Origin: HXMU1420-13 sp024742815
GTDB taxonomy: Bacteria > Bacteroidota > Rhodothermia > Balneolales > Balneolaceae
Assembly: GCA_024742815.1 (NCBI GenBank)
Contig: JANSXX010000011.1
Span: 1 to 64,000, forward strand
DNA length: 64,000 nt
Direction of reading: 5' to 3'
Position 1 is the first letter of the stretch, and each line of letters begins with the position of its first letter. A model generated the notes under the pieces. It saw only the letters and a program-made list of their open reading frames with translations. It was not told the DNA's origin and did no database searches. This document shows positions 7,369-16,145 of this stretch, piece by piece. A program made the translations under genes and the position numbers.

Positions 7369-8985
7369 TTATCTCTTCAAGTTAACCGCTTCTGTCAACA
7401 TTTCGTCAGAAGTTGTAATTACTCTAGCATTCGACTGATATGCACGCTGTGAAGTGATCATATTGGTGAATTCACGGGCAAGATCAACATTCGAACCTTC
7501 TAAACTTCCGGAGTTAATACTTGTTCCTGCGAGATTTCCAGCGGTGTCGATAAAGGTTTCACCGGCAGCTGAAGTTGCGCGGAATAATCCGCCGCCAATC
7601 ATCTCCAAACCATTCTGATTTTGAACCTGTGCAATAGCAATTTGTGCAAGTACTGCACTGTTTCCGTTATCATAAATTCCTTGTACTTGTCCGTCGCCAT
7701 CGATGGCAACATCAACCAATAAACCGGAACGATATCCATCCTGTGAAGTCACTTTCGCAGTGTTTTGGCCGGAATATTGTGTAAAGCTGGTACCGGTGTT
7801 CTTATCACCAAGCGAAACTTCGAAACTGGTAGTTCCTGCTCCACCGCCCGGCTCAAAAGTCATGGATAGCAAATCGCCGGAGGTTAATTGTCCGAGTTCA
7901 TCAAAAGTAACCGTTCCTGTTTGGCCTGCACTTATGGTTTCGCCATCAAGGAATTTGGCATCATACTGCCACTCGTTGTTTGCAGTTTGTGTAAACTCTA
8001 GAATCAATGAGTGCGCACGACCAAGATTATCGAATACGGTGGTACTCATCGTTTGGCTATTGGTTTGTCCTGCTTGAGATTCGCCAAAGCCCGGGAAGTT
8101 AATGGCACCTGTTCCGGTAATAGAAGTATTTGTGATATCAAGCTGACTGTCACCTAATTGTGCAGAACGGAAGGTTAAAGCTCCGTCAACCAATACCATT
8201 TCGCCTTCGCCTGAAGGTAAGCCTGCGTTGAACGAAGCCAGCATATCATCTAATGTATCGCCGGTTGTAAAGGTGTGAGTTACGGTAGCTGCAGTACCGT
8301 CGTTGAGTGAGATATCAAAGGCAATTTGATCGCCATCGGCTAAATCGGTTAGTGTTTGCGATAAATCGTTAATCGCAGTAGCACCGGTTGCCGGAGATCC
8401 GTTTGCAGTGAATCCACTTTGCGCTTGCAACACTTTACTCTTGCTGGTGTTGGCGTTTAAGTTACCGGCCAGCGTTACTAAATTGGTTTGTTTTGGTGGA
8501 AGTGGATTTTCAAAATCGATACGTACGTTTTCCGGTGTTCCACCAGCAATGATGTTTCCAGAACGGTCTGCGATGTAACCCATCACATTGTTACCGGCTT
8601 GGTTTACTAAAAAGCCATCGCTATTGAATACAAAATTTCCTGAACGGGAAAGTAAATTTTCACCACCCGAGTTTACTACAAAGAAGCCTTCGCCGGATAA
8701 TGCCAAATCGGTGGTAACACCGGTATTTTGCATCGCACCTTGAGCAAAATTTCTGGTAATTGACGACACACGCACACCCAAACCAACCTGGTTGCTAAGC
8801 TGAGGGGCAGATTCGCCGGCACCTTCGCGGCCTAAATTCTGGTTCATCATTTCAGCAAACGTAATTGACGAGGATTTAAAACCTGCAGTATCAACGTTGG
8901 CGATGTTGTTACCAATCACGTCCATCTTTGCTTGGAATGCGTTAAGTCCGCTTACTCCTGCATTTAATGATTTTACTAATGACAT
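7369..8985 (-). CDS. flgE: Flagellar hook protein FlgE
   Basis: FlgE polymerises into the hook that joins rod and filament. The N-terminus has the rod/hook family motif (SGLNAFQAKMDVIGNNIANVDTAGFKS in two parts, about residues 12-38). The C-terminus has the matching segment SNVDLAREFTNMITSQRAYQ and ANARVITTSDEML-like end, both helical segments that form the D0 core. The middle is a FlaE-type variable region. The length, 538 residues, is larger than enteric FlgE (about 400), which is common outside enterics. A strong AGGAGA ribosome site lies 7 bases before the start. It follows flgD after about 96 bases and is last in the operon. Confidence 0.94.
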   Translation of the reverse strand: MSLVKSLNAGVSGLNAFQAKMDVIGNNIANVDTAGFKSSSITFAEMMNQNLGREGAGESAPQLSNQVGLGVRVSSITRNFAQGAMQNTGVTTDLALSGEGFFVVNSGGENLLSRSGNFVFNSDGFLVNQAGNNVMGYIADRSGNIIAGGTPENVRIDFENPLPPKQTNLVTLAGNLNANTSKSKVLQAQSGFTANGSPATGATAINDLSQTLTDLADGDQIAFDISLNDGTAATVTHTFTTGDTLDDMLASFNAGLPSGEGEMVLVDGALTFRSAQLGDSQLDITNTSITGTGAINFPGFGESQAGQTNSQTMSTTVFDNLGRAHSLILEFTQTANNEWQYDAKFLDGETISAGQTGTVTFDELGQLTSGDLLSMTFEPGGGAGTTSFEVSLGDKNTGTSFTQYSGQNTAKVTSQDGYRSGLLVDVAIDGDGQVQGIYDNGNSAVLAQIAIAQVQNQNGLEMIGGGLFRATSAAGETFIDTAGNLAGTSINSGSLEGSNVDLAREFTNMITSQRAYQSNARVITTSDEMLTEAVNLKR

Positions 8986-9081
8986 GAGAGTTCTCCTGTT
9001 TTTAATGGCAGCATGTTTTGGCTGCGAATGGTGCTCTCTTTTTGACGAGCAACCCGTTATAGTTATCTATTTACTTAAATT

Positions 9082-9765
9082 CTAATCTTCAGATTTGGGT
9101 GTTGTGCCCACTTCTTCCACATCGCCGATCGGAATATCAATTCCATTCACCGACAAATACACCCCTTGCGAGGTATAGCGCACTTTACTTGCAAAACCTT
9201 CAATAAAAGTTAGTGCCCCAACATTGTTCGCTCCGTTCTTGGCAACAACTTCAACTGTGTATTCGCCTTCGCCCATACGCTCGCCGTTGTTGTTCAATCC
9301 ATCCCAAGTCCAGGCACTGTCGCCTGATGGGATTCCGGATAAATTTTCTCGTCGTACTTCAGCACCACTGGCTGTACGTACTATAATTTCTACATCAGAA
9401 GCAGAATCGTTTAACTTAAAGTTGATCTCAGCCTCGCCTTCACTGCTTAAGAATACTTGGTCGCTTAAGGCACGGATATCTTTTCCGGTTAATGAAGCCG
9501 CCATTGAGTTTGTTAAACTCGAGCCCATCAAATCTTGGCTCATCGCCAACTGATCCAACCCCTGGTTTACACTAATCAATTGTTCCACAGAGTTGAACTG
9601 CGCAAGCTGGGAGGCAAACTCGGCACCATCCATTGGATTCACAGGATCCTGATTTCTCATCTGCGCTACCAATAGCTGCAGAAACTCTTGCTGACCTAGG
9701 GAGCTTTTGCCCTGAGCCTGTGTATTACCTTGCAATAGAGTTGGGTTGATTCCTGATATTTCCAT
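9082..9765 (-). CDS. flgD: Hook-capping scaffold protein FlgD
   Basis: FlgD caps the growing hook and is needed for FlgE assembly. The N-terminal signature is clear: LGQQEFLQLLVAQMRNQDPV followed by NPMDGAEFASQLAQFNSVEQL (residues 23-60). The C-terminal part has the FlgD Ig-like domain (SAWTWDGLNNNGERMGEGEYTV split over two strands). The 227-residue length is normal. It lies 9 bases after fliK and before flgE. Confidence 0.95.
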   Translation of the reverse strand: MEISGINPTLLQGNTQAQGKSSLGQQEFLQLLVAQMRNQDPVNPMDGAEFASQLAQFNSVEQLISVNQGLDQLAMSQDLMGSSLTNSMAASLTGKDIRALSDQVFLSSEGEAEINFKLNDSASDVEIIVRTASGAEVRRENLSGIPSGDSAWTWDGLNNNGERMGEGEYTVEVVAKNGANNVGALTFIEGFASKVRYTSQGVYLSVNGIDIPIGDVEEVGTTPKSED

Positions 9766-9774
9766 GATTCTATA

Positions 9775-11982
9775 TTATGCGGTCCATTCCATTTGGTTGT
9801 ATCCGAAGGTTCGGATAGAAGTGGATAAACCGGAGTTAGTTTTACCTGTTTCTCCCTGTTGCAATTCGCGTGCCTGATTTGCAGCAATTTTCATTTTCTC
9901 GTTTAAAATGCCCTTTTGGAGGCTCTCAGCGTCTTTTTCTCCCGATGATTGATCGAATTGCAGATCCAGATCAAGGCCCAATTCTTCCTTTAAATGGTCT
10001 TTTATTTCCTGCTCCATGCTTTGCAATAATCGGTTTAATTCCGGATTACTTGCTGCAAGCTTCACATGCAAAACACCATCAATATTTCTTGTTGTAAGAT
10101 CAATGCTATTCCCTTCTTCGAGCTTAAAGGAATGTTTTTGCCATTGTTCGGTTTTGTTGGCCTGATCAGTTTTTAAACTTTCCTGTAGTACTTTGCCAAA
10201 ATTACCCACAAGCGACCTTCTGGCTGAATTGTTAAGAATGGGCAGATCGCTTAATCTTAAAAAGCTAAAGGCATTGGCTTCGGATTTTTTTACCTCTTTA
10301 CCTGATGTTGTTTCCACCATTAATTCTTTTAGCATCAATTCCTGCTCGTTTGTAAGAGCGCCGGATAGCATTGGAAAGCCGGTAATTTCAACATCGGTAG
10401 ATGTGGTGATAAAATCGGCCGGAAGCTCTCGCGTTGAAAGTATTTCCGGCCGCACGGAGTCAACTAGAAGTTTCAGTCTGGTTTCAGCTTGTTCGGTGTT
10501 GGATAATGCAAATCGGTGACTTTTTACATCTTTAGTCACTTTTGCCAACGCTTTATTTTGCTGAATTACCTGTAAAATTTCGCTGCTTTGTGTTGTAGAA
10601 AAACTGATTGGAAATGCAGCACTAGCAACTTCCTTGTTATTTTGAATTTGTTCAGAATTGCGGAGTTGTTGTTGATTCAGCGCCTCGTTTACCAACTCCG
10701 ATCTCACCGGTTGCTGTACATTAACAACAGGCTCTTTGGATACTTTTTCAGAAAGTTGAGCCGAAGCAATTAGGCTTTGTTCAGGCATTATCGTTCTTTC
10801 CACTTGGCTCAGATCAACCTGCTTATTCTGGGGAATTTCTTTCTCTTCGGATTTGAGAGAGTTCTTGGCTTCATTTGCTAGTGAAGTAGTTGTTTCAATA
10901 CCTGCATTCGGTACTGACTGCTCAACACTTGATTCCGATCGTGAGAGACTCTCTTGAGCCGAACTACTAGTTTCAGTAGATGTTGATTTAGAAACTTCCT
11001 CTACCAACTTATTTACAATTGGCTCGGAATTCGTAACTGATTCTTTGACCTGAACTTCCGAAACTACACTTCCTGTACTATTATCTTCTTGTCCGCTAAT
11101 CTCTTTAGTCGAATCAGTAGATTGATTTGCGGAAATTGTCGAAACAGCTCCATCAATTTTTGCTGAAGGCTTCTGATCGAGAACCACATTGTTTGAATCT
11201 TCTGGTATGCCCTCACCACTAACCTGCTTGATCAATCCCGATAGTTTTTTTCCTTCTACTTCATTCGAAACCGAACCCGTGATCGCATTATCTTTTACAT
11301 GCTCACCGGTTAAAATATTTTTTCCTTCCCCTAAAACTGCTTGTTGATCTACTACGCGTCTCTGGGCTGTTGAGATTTCAGGAGTAAGCTCCTTTGGCTT
11401 TAATTGAACGTCATCGCTTGAATCAAGAGATTGATTGGATGTTGGGTTTTCAGCGAGAGCAACAGTATCAACCACGGAAGAGTGTCGAGTTAACGAACCA
11501 TTTTCGTTGCTCTGCGTTTCTGCTTCAGAATGGACTATCGGTTCAGAATTAGCTTCAACTTCTGTTTTGCGATTATCTGTCGCGTCTGCATTTATTTGTT
11601 GTTGAACCGCTTTCTGTTCAGTTACAAAATTAGGCCCGATGACGTTTTCTTCAACCGTTTCACTGTTTTCAGGATGTTGTACATCCTGCGCAGTTTGTTC
11701 ACTTTCCGAAACATCAGACTCCTCATTATTTAAAACATCCGAATCAGTTTCCTCCGGTGATGCATCCTCTGACGCAGATTTTGCACCTTGCTCTTGGTTT
11801 ACTACCGATTTTTGATTGCCGGTTAAACTCTGATTCCCATTACTTCCCTTCGATTGAACGGCTTGTTCAAAAGTTTTTAATAGTGATGAAAAAACTCCTT
11901 TTTCAACTTCACTTGCACCTTTAGTTGCATCCGTTGCAGTTTTAGCTTCACTTGGGATATTTGGAATCAGATCGCTGATCAT
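9775..11982 (-). CDS. fliK: Hook-length control protein FliK
   Basis: FliK measures hook length and switches export specificity. At 735 residues it is long. Residues about 1-560 are low complexity, rich in Ser, Glu, Gln and Asn with no recognisable domain, as expected of the ruler part. The C-terminal hook-length domain is recognisable in VLHVKLAASNPELNRLL, DHLKEELGLDLDLQF and the surrounding Gln/Leu pattern. The start overlaps the stop of the YlxF/MotE-like gene by 4 bases, and flgD follows, the usual fliJ-ylxF-fliK-flgD-flgE order. The assignment relies on position and the C-terminal domain. Confidence 0.85.
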   Translation of the reverse strand: MISDLIPNIPSEAKTATDATKGASEVEKGVFSSLLKTFEQAVQSKGSNGNQSLTGNQKSVVNQEQGAKSASEDASPEETDSDVLNNEESDVSESEQTAQDVQHPENSETVEENVIGPNFVTEQKAVQQQINADATDNRKTEVEANSEPIVHSEAETQSNENGSLTRHSSVVDTVALAENPTSNQSLDSSDDVQLKPKELTPEISTAQRRVVDQQAVLGEGKNILTGEHVKDNAITGSVSNEVEGKKLSGLIKQVSGEGIPEDSNNVVLDQKPSAKIDGAVSTISANQSTDSTKEISGQEDNSTGSVVSEVQVKESVTNSEPIVNKLVEEVSKSTSTETSSSAQESLSRSESSVEQSVPNAGIETTTSLANEAKNSLKSEEKEIPQNKQVDLSQVERTIMPEQSLIASAQLSEKVSKEPVVNVQQPVRSELVNEALNQQQLRNSEQIQNNKEVASAAFPISFSTTQSSEILQVIQQNKALAKVTKDVKSHRFALSNTEQAETRLKLLVDSVRPEILSTRELPADFITTSTDVEITGFPMLSGALTNEQELMLKELMVETTSGKEVKKSEANAFSFLRLSDLPILNNSARRSLVGNFGKVLQESLKTDQANKTEQWQKHSFKLEEGNSIDLTTRNIDGVLHVKLAASNPELNRLLQSMEQEIKDHLKEELGLDLDLQFDQSSGEKDAESLQKGILNEKMKIAANQARELQQGETGKTNSGLSTSIRTFGYNQMEWTA

Positions 11983-12590
11983 AGCATTACTTCAGTAATT
12001 AAGCGAGCTGCACGCTCCGAATTCAGAGCTCTAAGAATTTTCTCTCGTTGTGTGTTTCCGGCCTCAGTGTATAATCGAACCAATTGATTGCTGGTCATTT
12101 TTTCCAGAATCGGAGCCAGTTCGTCCTCCTCCAGATTCAGTAAACTTTTCACCCGATCTTTGAATGCTTCGTTATTCAACATTTCATCGATAGACGGTTC
12201 ATTATTCGATTTGTCTTCTTCTGAGTCTGCGGGCACTTCATTTTGCTTTCTCACATCACTCGCAGTTTGGAGACCTTCTAATCGTGCACTCAGTAAGTAT
12301 ACCATTCGTTCGAGCGAATCCACTTTGGTCGACCACTTTCTATCCAGGTCGAGGGCAAACTGGGCACTTGTTAATTTCTCTAGTTTCGCTAGCGAATCTG
12401 CGGTAGCGATGCTATCAATTCGAGCAAGAGAATCTAAAGCCAGGGAATCAACCATGGTCCCATTTGTTCTAACGATCAAATCGTACCGTTCGCTGTTTAT
12501 CATTGGATATAGCAAGTACACCACTACCAACATGATGAGAATTGGTACTACCAGGAAACCTGCAATTTTTACAATAGCTCCTTTACTCAT
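11979..12590 (-). CDS. YlxF/MotE-like flagellar protein (MgtE-N-type domain)
   Basis: A membrane anchor at residues 7-29 (VKIAGFLVVPILIMLVVVYL) is followed by a coiled-coil-prone region rich in Ala, Ser and Leu (about 45-105). A C-terminal helical domain reads LAPILEKMTSNQLVRLYTEA and then REKILRALNSERAARLI, like the MgtE N-terminal superhelix found in MotE and YlxF. Proteins of this type sit between fliJ and fliK in many flagellar operons and are thought to act in the periplasm, with MotE known as a chaperone for a motility protein in Sinorhizobium. The exact role here is not known. Confidence 0.75.
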   Translation of the reverse strand: MSKGAIVKIAGFLVVPILIMLVVVYLLYPMINSERYDLIVRTNGTMVDSLALDSLARIDSIATADSLAKLEKLTSAQFALDLDRKWSTKVDSLERMVYLLSARLEGLQTASDVRKQNEVPADSEEDKSNNEPSIDEMLNNEAFKDRVKSLLNLEEDELAPILEKMTSNQLVRLYTEAGNTQREKILRALNSERAARLITEVML

Positions 12591-12595
12591 TGTTC

Positions 12596-13024
12596 TTATC
12601 TGCTAAAAGATTGGGATGAAATTTCGTCCATAAATTTTTGATCGCTCTTGGCTAGCTCTTTCACAAAAACGCCCTGCTCATTCTCTTTCACTTTTTCCAG
12701 AATACTTAGCTTCTTGAACGCTTCGGCCAGTTTCCCTCTTTCTTCTTTTACTTTCTCGCTGGCTTTGCTTTCCTCTTGCTTCAAGCGATTGATGTGATCG
12801 TTCACATGCACCAAGTGTGCGTTGTGGCGTTTTATCGTATGAATATTTGCCACTTTATCTCCCTGCTGATTTTCGAGATAGTTCTCTAATTTTCCTTTTA
12901 CCTCTGCCCGCAGTGTGGTGATCTTATTCTTGTTGGTCATTTCTTCAGCCAGTTTTTGCTGCTGCACTTTTTCCTGATGCTGTCTTACTTTTAATACCGG
13001 TTCGAGAGAGAATTTAAACTTCAT
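12596..13024 (-). CDS. fliJ: Flagellar export chaperone FliJ
   Basis: FliJ is the coiled-coil stalk protein of the export ATPase. The 142-residue sequence is almost entirely helical and charged, with heptad patterns. It begins with the family-like FKFSLEPVLKVRQHQEKVQQ. The gene lies between fliI and the YlxF/MotE-like gene, as expected. Family conservation is weak, so context contributes much of the confidence. Confidence 0.88.
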   Translation of the reverse strand: MKFKFSLEPVLKVRQHQEKVQQQKLAEEMTNKNKITTLRAEVKGKLENYLENQQGDKVANIHTIKRHNAHLVHVNDHINRLKQEESKASEKVKEERGKLAEAFKKLSILEKVKENEQGVFVKELAKSDQKFMDEISSQSFSR

Positions 13025-13038
13025 AATCCTAGGTGTGA

Positions 13039-14355
13039 TTATTCAACAATTTTGCTTAGAGAATTCCAGAGATTCGTGTCAAAGTCACTCTGGTCCATAT
13101 CCTGTATCAAAAATGATTCCAAATCAGGATGTTTTTTTATCGCATTATCAATTTTTGGATTAGAACCCTTTACATAAGCGCCAATATTAATAAGATCTTC
13201 AGCCTCTCTATAGGTAGCTAATAATTCTCTCGCTTTCATGGAGGTAACCCGTTGTTCTTTGGTTACAATTTTAGGCATCACACGGGAAATACTTTCCAGC
13301 ACATCAATTGCAGGATAATGATTTTTATGAGCTAAACGGCGAGATAGTACGATATGGCCGTCCAAAATCGACCGAACGGCATCAGCAATAGGCTCATTCA
13401 TATCATCGCTATCCACCAATACGGTGTACAATCCGGTTATACTACCTTTTTTAGTTTTTCCCGGACGCTCAAGTAATTTGGGTAAAATCGTGAATACGGA
13501 GGGTGTATAGCCCTTTGTGGTTGGGGGTTCGCCCGAGGCTAAACCAATTTCCCGTTGCGCCATGGCAACTCGTGTTACCGAGTCCATCATTAGCAGGACA
13601 TTTTTTCCTTGATCACGGAAATATTCGGCAATAGCTGTTGCGGTAAAAGCACCTTTTACGCGACTCATAGCAGCTGTATCAGAAGTTGCGGCAACTACCA
13701 CCGAGCGCGAAAGTCCTTCTTCGCCCAAGGTTTCATAAATAAATTCATGCACCTCTCTACCACGTTCACCAATCAGTGCAATCACGTTAATATCGGCCGA
13801 CGATGATTTCGCAATCATTCCCATTAACGTACTTTTTCCCACACCTGATCCGGCAAATAAACCAACTCTTTGCCCCACTCCAATAGTGTTCAATCCATCC
13901 AAAGCGCGTACTCCCGTGAACATAATTTCATTAATCGGAGCGCGGTCCATGGGTGACGGCGGATTATTCTGAATAGGTTGAGATGCGCTGGTTAAAACCG
14001 GTCCTAAATTATCCATTGGCTCGCCATTCGAGTCAACTACACGTCCAAGTAAGTGATCACCTACTCCAACATTAAGCGACTCGCCCATACTTTCAACCAG
14101 GCAGCCGTTTTTCATCCCTACAACCCGATCGTAAGGCATAAGTAGAGTTTTTCCATCTTTTAAACCAACCACTTCGGCGCCAATGGTAGTACCTAAAATA
14201 GTTTGGATGCCATACATTTCTCCAACACTGGCTTCCAACCCTGTACATTCTACAATATTCCCGACAATACCGGATACTTTTCCAAATCGCTTCGCCGGTT
14301 TAACGGGTTGTTGAAGGGTGTTTCTAACTAATTCAAACTGATTAGCGAGTGCCAT
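13039..14355 (-). CDS. fliI: Flagellum-specific ATPase FliI
   Basis: FliI is the hexameric ATPase that energises protein export, homologous to F1-beta. The Walker A motif GSGVGKST is at residues 169-176, the Walker B region is VLLMMDSVTRVAMAQREIG, and the GEPPTTKGYTPSVF segment typical of type III ATPases follows. The 438-residue length is normal. It lies 4 bases after fliH, so translation is probably coupled. Confidence 0.97.
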   Translation of the reverse strand: MALANQFELVRNTLQQPVKPAKRFGKVSGIVGNIVECTGLEASVGEMYGIQTILGTTIGAEVVGLKDGKTLLMPYDRVVGMKNGCLVESMGESLNVGVGDHLLGRVVDSNGEPMDNLGPVLTSASQPIQNNPPSPMDRAPINEIMFTGVRALDGLNTIGVGQRVGLFAGSGVGKSTLMGMIAKSSSADINVIALIGERGREVHEFIYETLGEEGLSRSVVVAATSDTAAMSRVKGAFTATAIAEYFRDQGKNVLLMMDSVTRVAMAQREIGLASGEPPTTKGYTPSVFTILPKLLERPGKTKKGSITGLYTVLVDSDDMNEPIADAVRSILDGHIVLSRRLAHKNHYPAIDVLESISRVMPKIVTKEQRVTSMKARELLATYREAEDLINIGAYVKGSNPKIDNAIKKHPDLESFLIQDMDQSDFDTNLWNSLSKIVE

Positions 14356-14358
14356 GGC

Positions 14359-15084
14359 TTAATCCTTCCAGGTGGGAACCGGTATATTTTTCCTAAAATC
14401 CTTTAGGGATTGCTTCACATTTTTTACTACAACTTCTTGTGTAGATTCGAAGTGGAATTCACCGGGTTGGCAATCCTCAGAAACTCTTATTTTCACAAAA
14501 GTTTCCGGGGCATATTCTTCTTTTAATATCAGAATGTACTCATAGTCGCTTTCGGCTACTAAAAGTACAGGTTTCGACTGGTTATCGATGCGTTCCAGCA
14601 AAGGCCCTAGAGATAACTCCAATGTATTACGGAGATCAGGATGTTCGATGGGTACTCCAATTATTGCTTCCGCTATTTCGAAAGCAAGATCGAGTACACC
14701 GGGATCGATCAACTCTTGACGTTTTTTCCATTCGTTTTGCCCTTGCTCTATCATCTGTTGCACAACCGTTAGTTTTTCTTCTATTTCTTGTTGTGCTTGC
14801 TCAAAACCAGCCTTATATCCTTCTTCGTACCCTGCCTGATGTGCTTCGGATCTGGTTTTTTCTACCTTAATTTTCCATTTCTGATCACGATCTTCCTGCG
14901 CTTTTTTTACCAGTTCTTCGGCATTTGGTGAAACAGGCTCTGAGTATTCCCTGGGGGCTCGTTTTTTAGCAGTAATCACTTCTGATTCCTGCTCCTCACC
15001 GAATAACATTTTGTAATTCAGTCGGGTACTGTCGTTTTTGTACCAGTTTATCTGATTTTCGTCAAGTACTCGCTGAGCTTTCAT
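14359..15084 (-). CDS. fliH: Flagellar assembly protein FliH
   Basis: FliH is the negative regulator and stator-like partner of FliI. It has a variable N-terminus, a central charged helical region with AHQAGYEEGYKAGFEQAQQE (GxxxG-like spacing typical of FliH, about residues 102-121) and a C-terminal V-ATPase E-subunit-like domain. The 241-residue length fits. It lies 2 bases after fliG and 4 bases before fliI. Confidence 0.9.
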   Translation of the reverse strand: MKAQRVLDENQINWYKNDSTRLNYKMLFGEEQESEVITAKKRAPREYSEPVSPNAEELVKKAQEDRDQKWKIKVEKTRSEAHQAGYEEGYKAGFEQAQQEIEEKLTVVQQMIEQGQNEWKKRQELIDPGVLDLAFEIAEAIIGVPIEHPDLRNTLELSLGPLLERIDNQSKPVLLVAESDYEYILILKEEYAPETFVKIRVSEDCQPGEFHFESTQEVVVKNVKQSLKDFRKNIPVPTWKD

Positions 15085-15086
15085 CG

Positions 15087-16127
15087 TTACTCCACAACCT
15101 CTTCTTCACCGGCCTGACGAGTACTGATTTGTCCGGCATCCTCAAGGGCCTTTATTTTCTTGATGATTCGGTTCTGCGCATCTTTCACTTCTTTCAACGG
15201 AACAGGTCCGAGTGCGTCCATATCCTCACGTAACATATCAGCTGCTCTTGATGACATATTGCTCAGGAATTTGGAGGTGATTTCATCAACCACACCTTTT
15301 AAACCAAGTACCATATCCTGTTTGTCGAGCTCGTTGATAACGATTTGAATAGTTTTGTCGTCGAAGTGTGCGATATCCTCGAATAGGAACATCTGCTCTT
15401 TGATTTCCTGCGCAACTTCCGGGTCGCGTTCGTCGATGGCTTCGAGTACGTTTTTTTCTACCTTCACATCGGCACCGTTCAAAATCTGAGCCACAATACT
15501 TGTACCGCTCTTCACGCGATCGCCCAAATTATCCATTCCGCCCATGTGCTCCTTAATCACTTCTTCTATTTCATCAATAACATCCGGCGAAATGGTTTCC
15601 ATCATGGCAAGACGATAGGTTATTTCTCCCTGCATTTCTTTATCGAGTAAGGCTAGAATTTCCGCTGTTTTTTCAACGCGTAATTGAGAAAATATCAACG
15701 CTGCAACCTGTGGATGTTCGCCCCGGATGAAATCAGCAATCTGAGAAGTCTTAGTTTCCTGGAACTCTTTAAATACGGTACTACCGGATTGAGCTCGCAG
15801 CTTTTTCATCATTTTCTCGGAATCGCCACCCAACTCATTTAACAGCTGTTGGGCGTAATCCATACCACCATTTATTACATACTGTTTTACTTCCATCAGT
15901 GTGTAATATTCCTGCAAAACGGCATCTACCATTTCAGGACGAATATTCTTCATTCGTGCGATTTCGAGCGTTATCTGCTCAATTTCTTTTTCCGTCAGCG
16001 ATTTCATCATTTCCGTGGCCGACTTTGTGCCAACGCTCATAATGAGAATGGCGGCTTTTTGTGGCCCGGTCAGATTCAATTCTGCTTTATCGGTTGCTTC
16101 GGCGGTTGCTGTTGCTTCTTCGCTCAT
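15087..16127 (-). CDS. fliG: Motor switch protein FliG
   Basis: FliG is the C-ring subunit that contacts MotA and generates torque. The EHPQ motif of the armadillo domain is at residues 137-140 and the MGGMD hinge-like segment follows near 195. The C-terminal torque helix reads AADMLREDMDALGPVPL with the expected alternating charges. At 346 residues it is normal. It lies between fliF (18 bases) and fliH. Confidence 0.97.
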   Translation of the reverse strand: MSEEATATAEATDKAELNLTGPQKAAILIMSVGTKSATEMMKSLTEKEIEQITLEIARMKNIRPEMVDAVLQEYYTLMEVKQYVINGGMDYAQQLLNELGGDSEKMMKKLRAQSGSTVFKEFQETKTSQIADFIRGEHPQVAALIFSQLRVEKTAEILALLDKEMQGEITYRLAMMETISPDVIDEIEEVIKEHMGGMDNLGDRVKSGTSIVAQILNGADVKVEKNVLEAIDERDPEVAQEIKEQMFLFEDIAHFDDKTIQIVINELDKQDMVLGLKGVVDEITSKFLSNMSSRAADMLREDMDALGPVPLKEVKDAQNRIIKKIKALEDAGQISTRQAGEEEVVE

Positions 16128-16145
16128 GGTTTAAAAAATAGATAG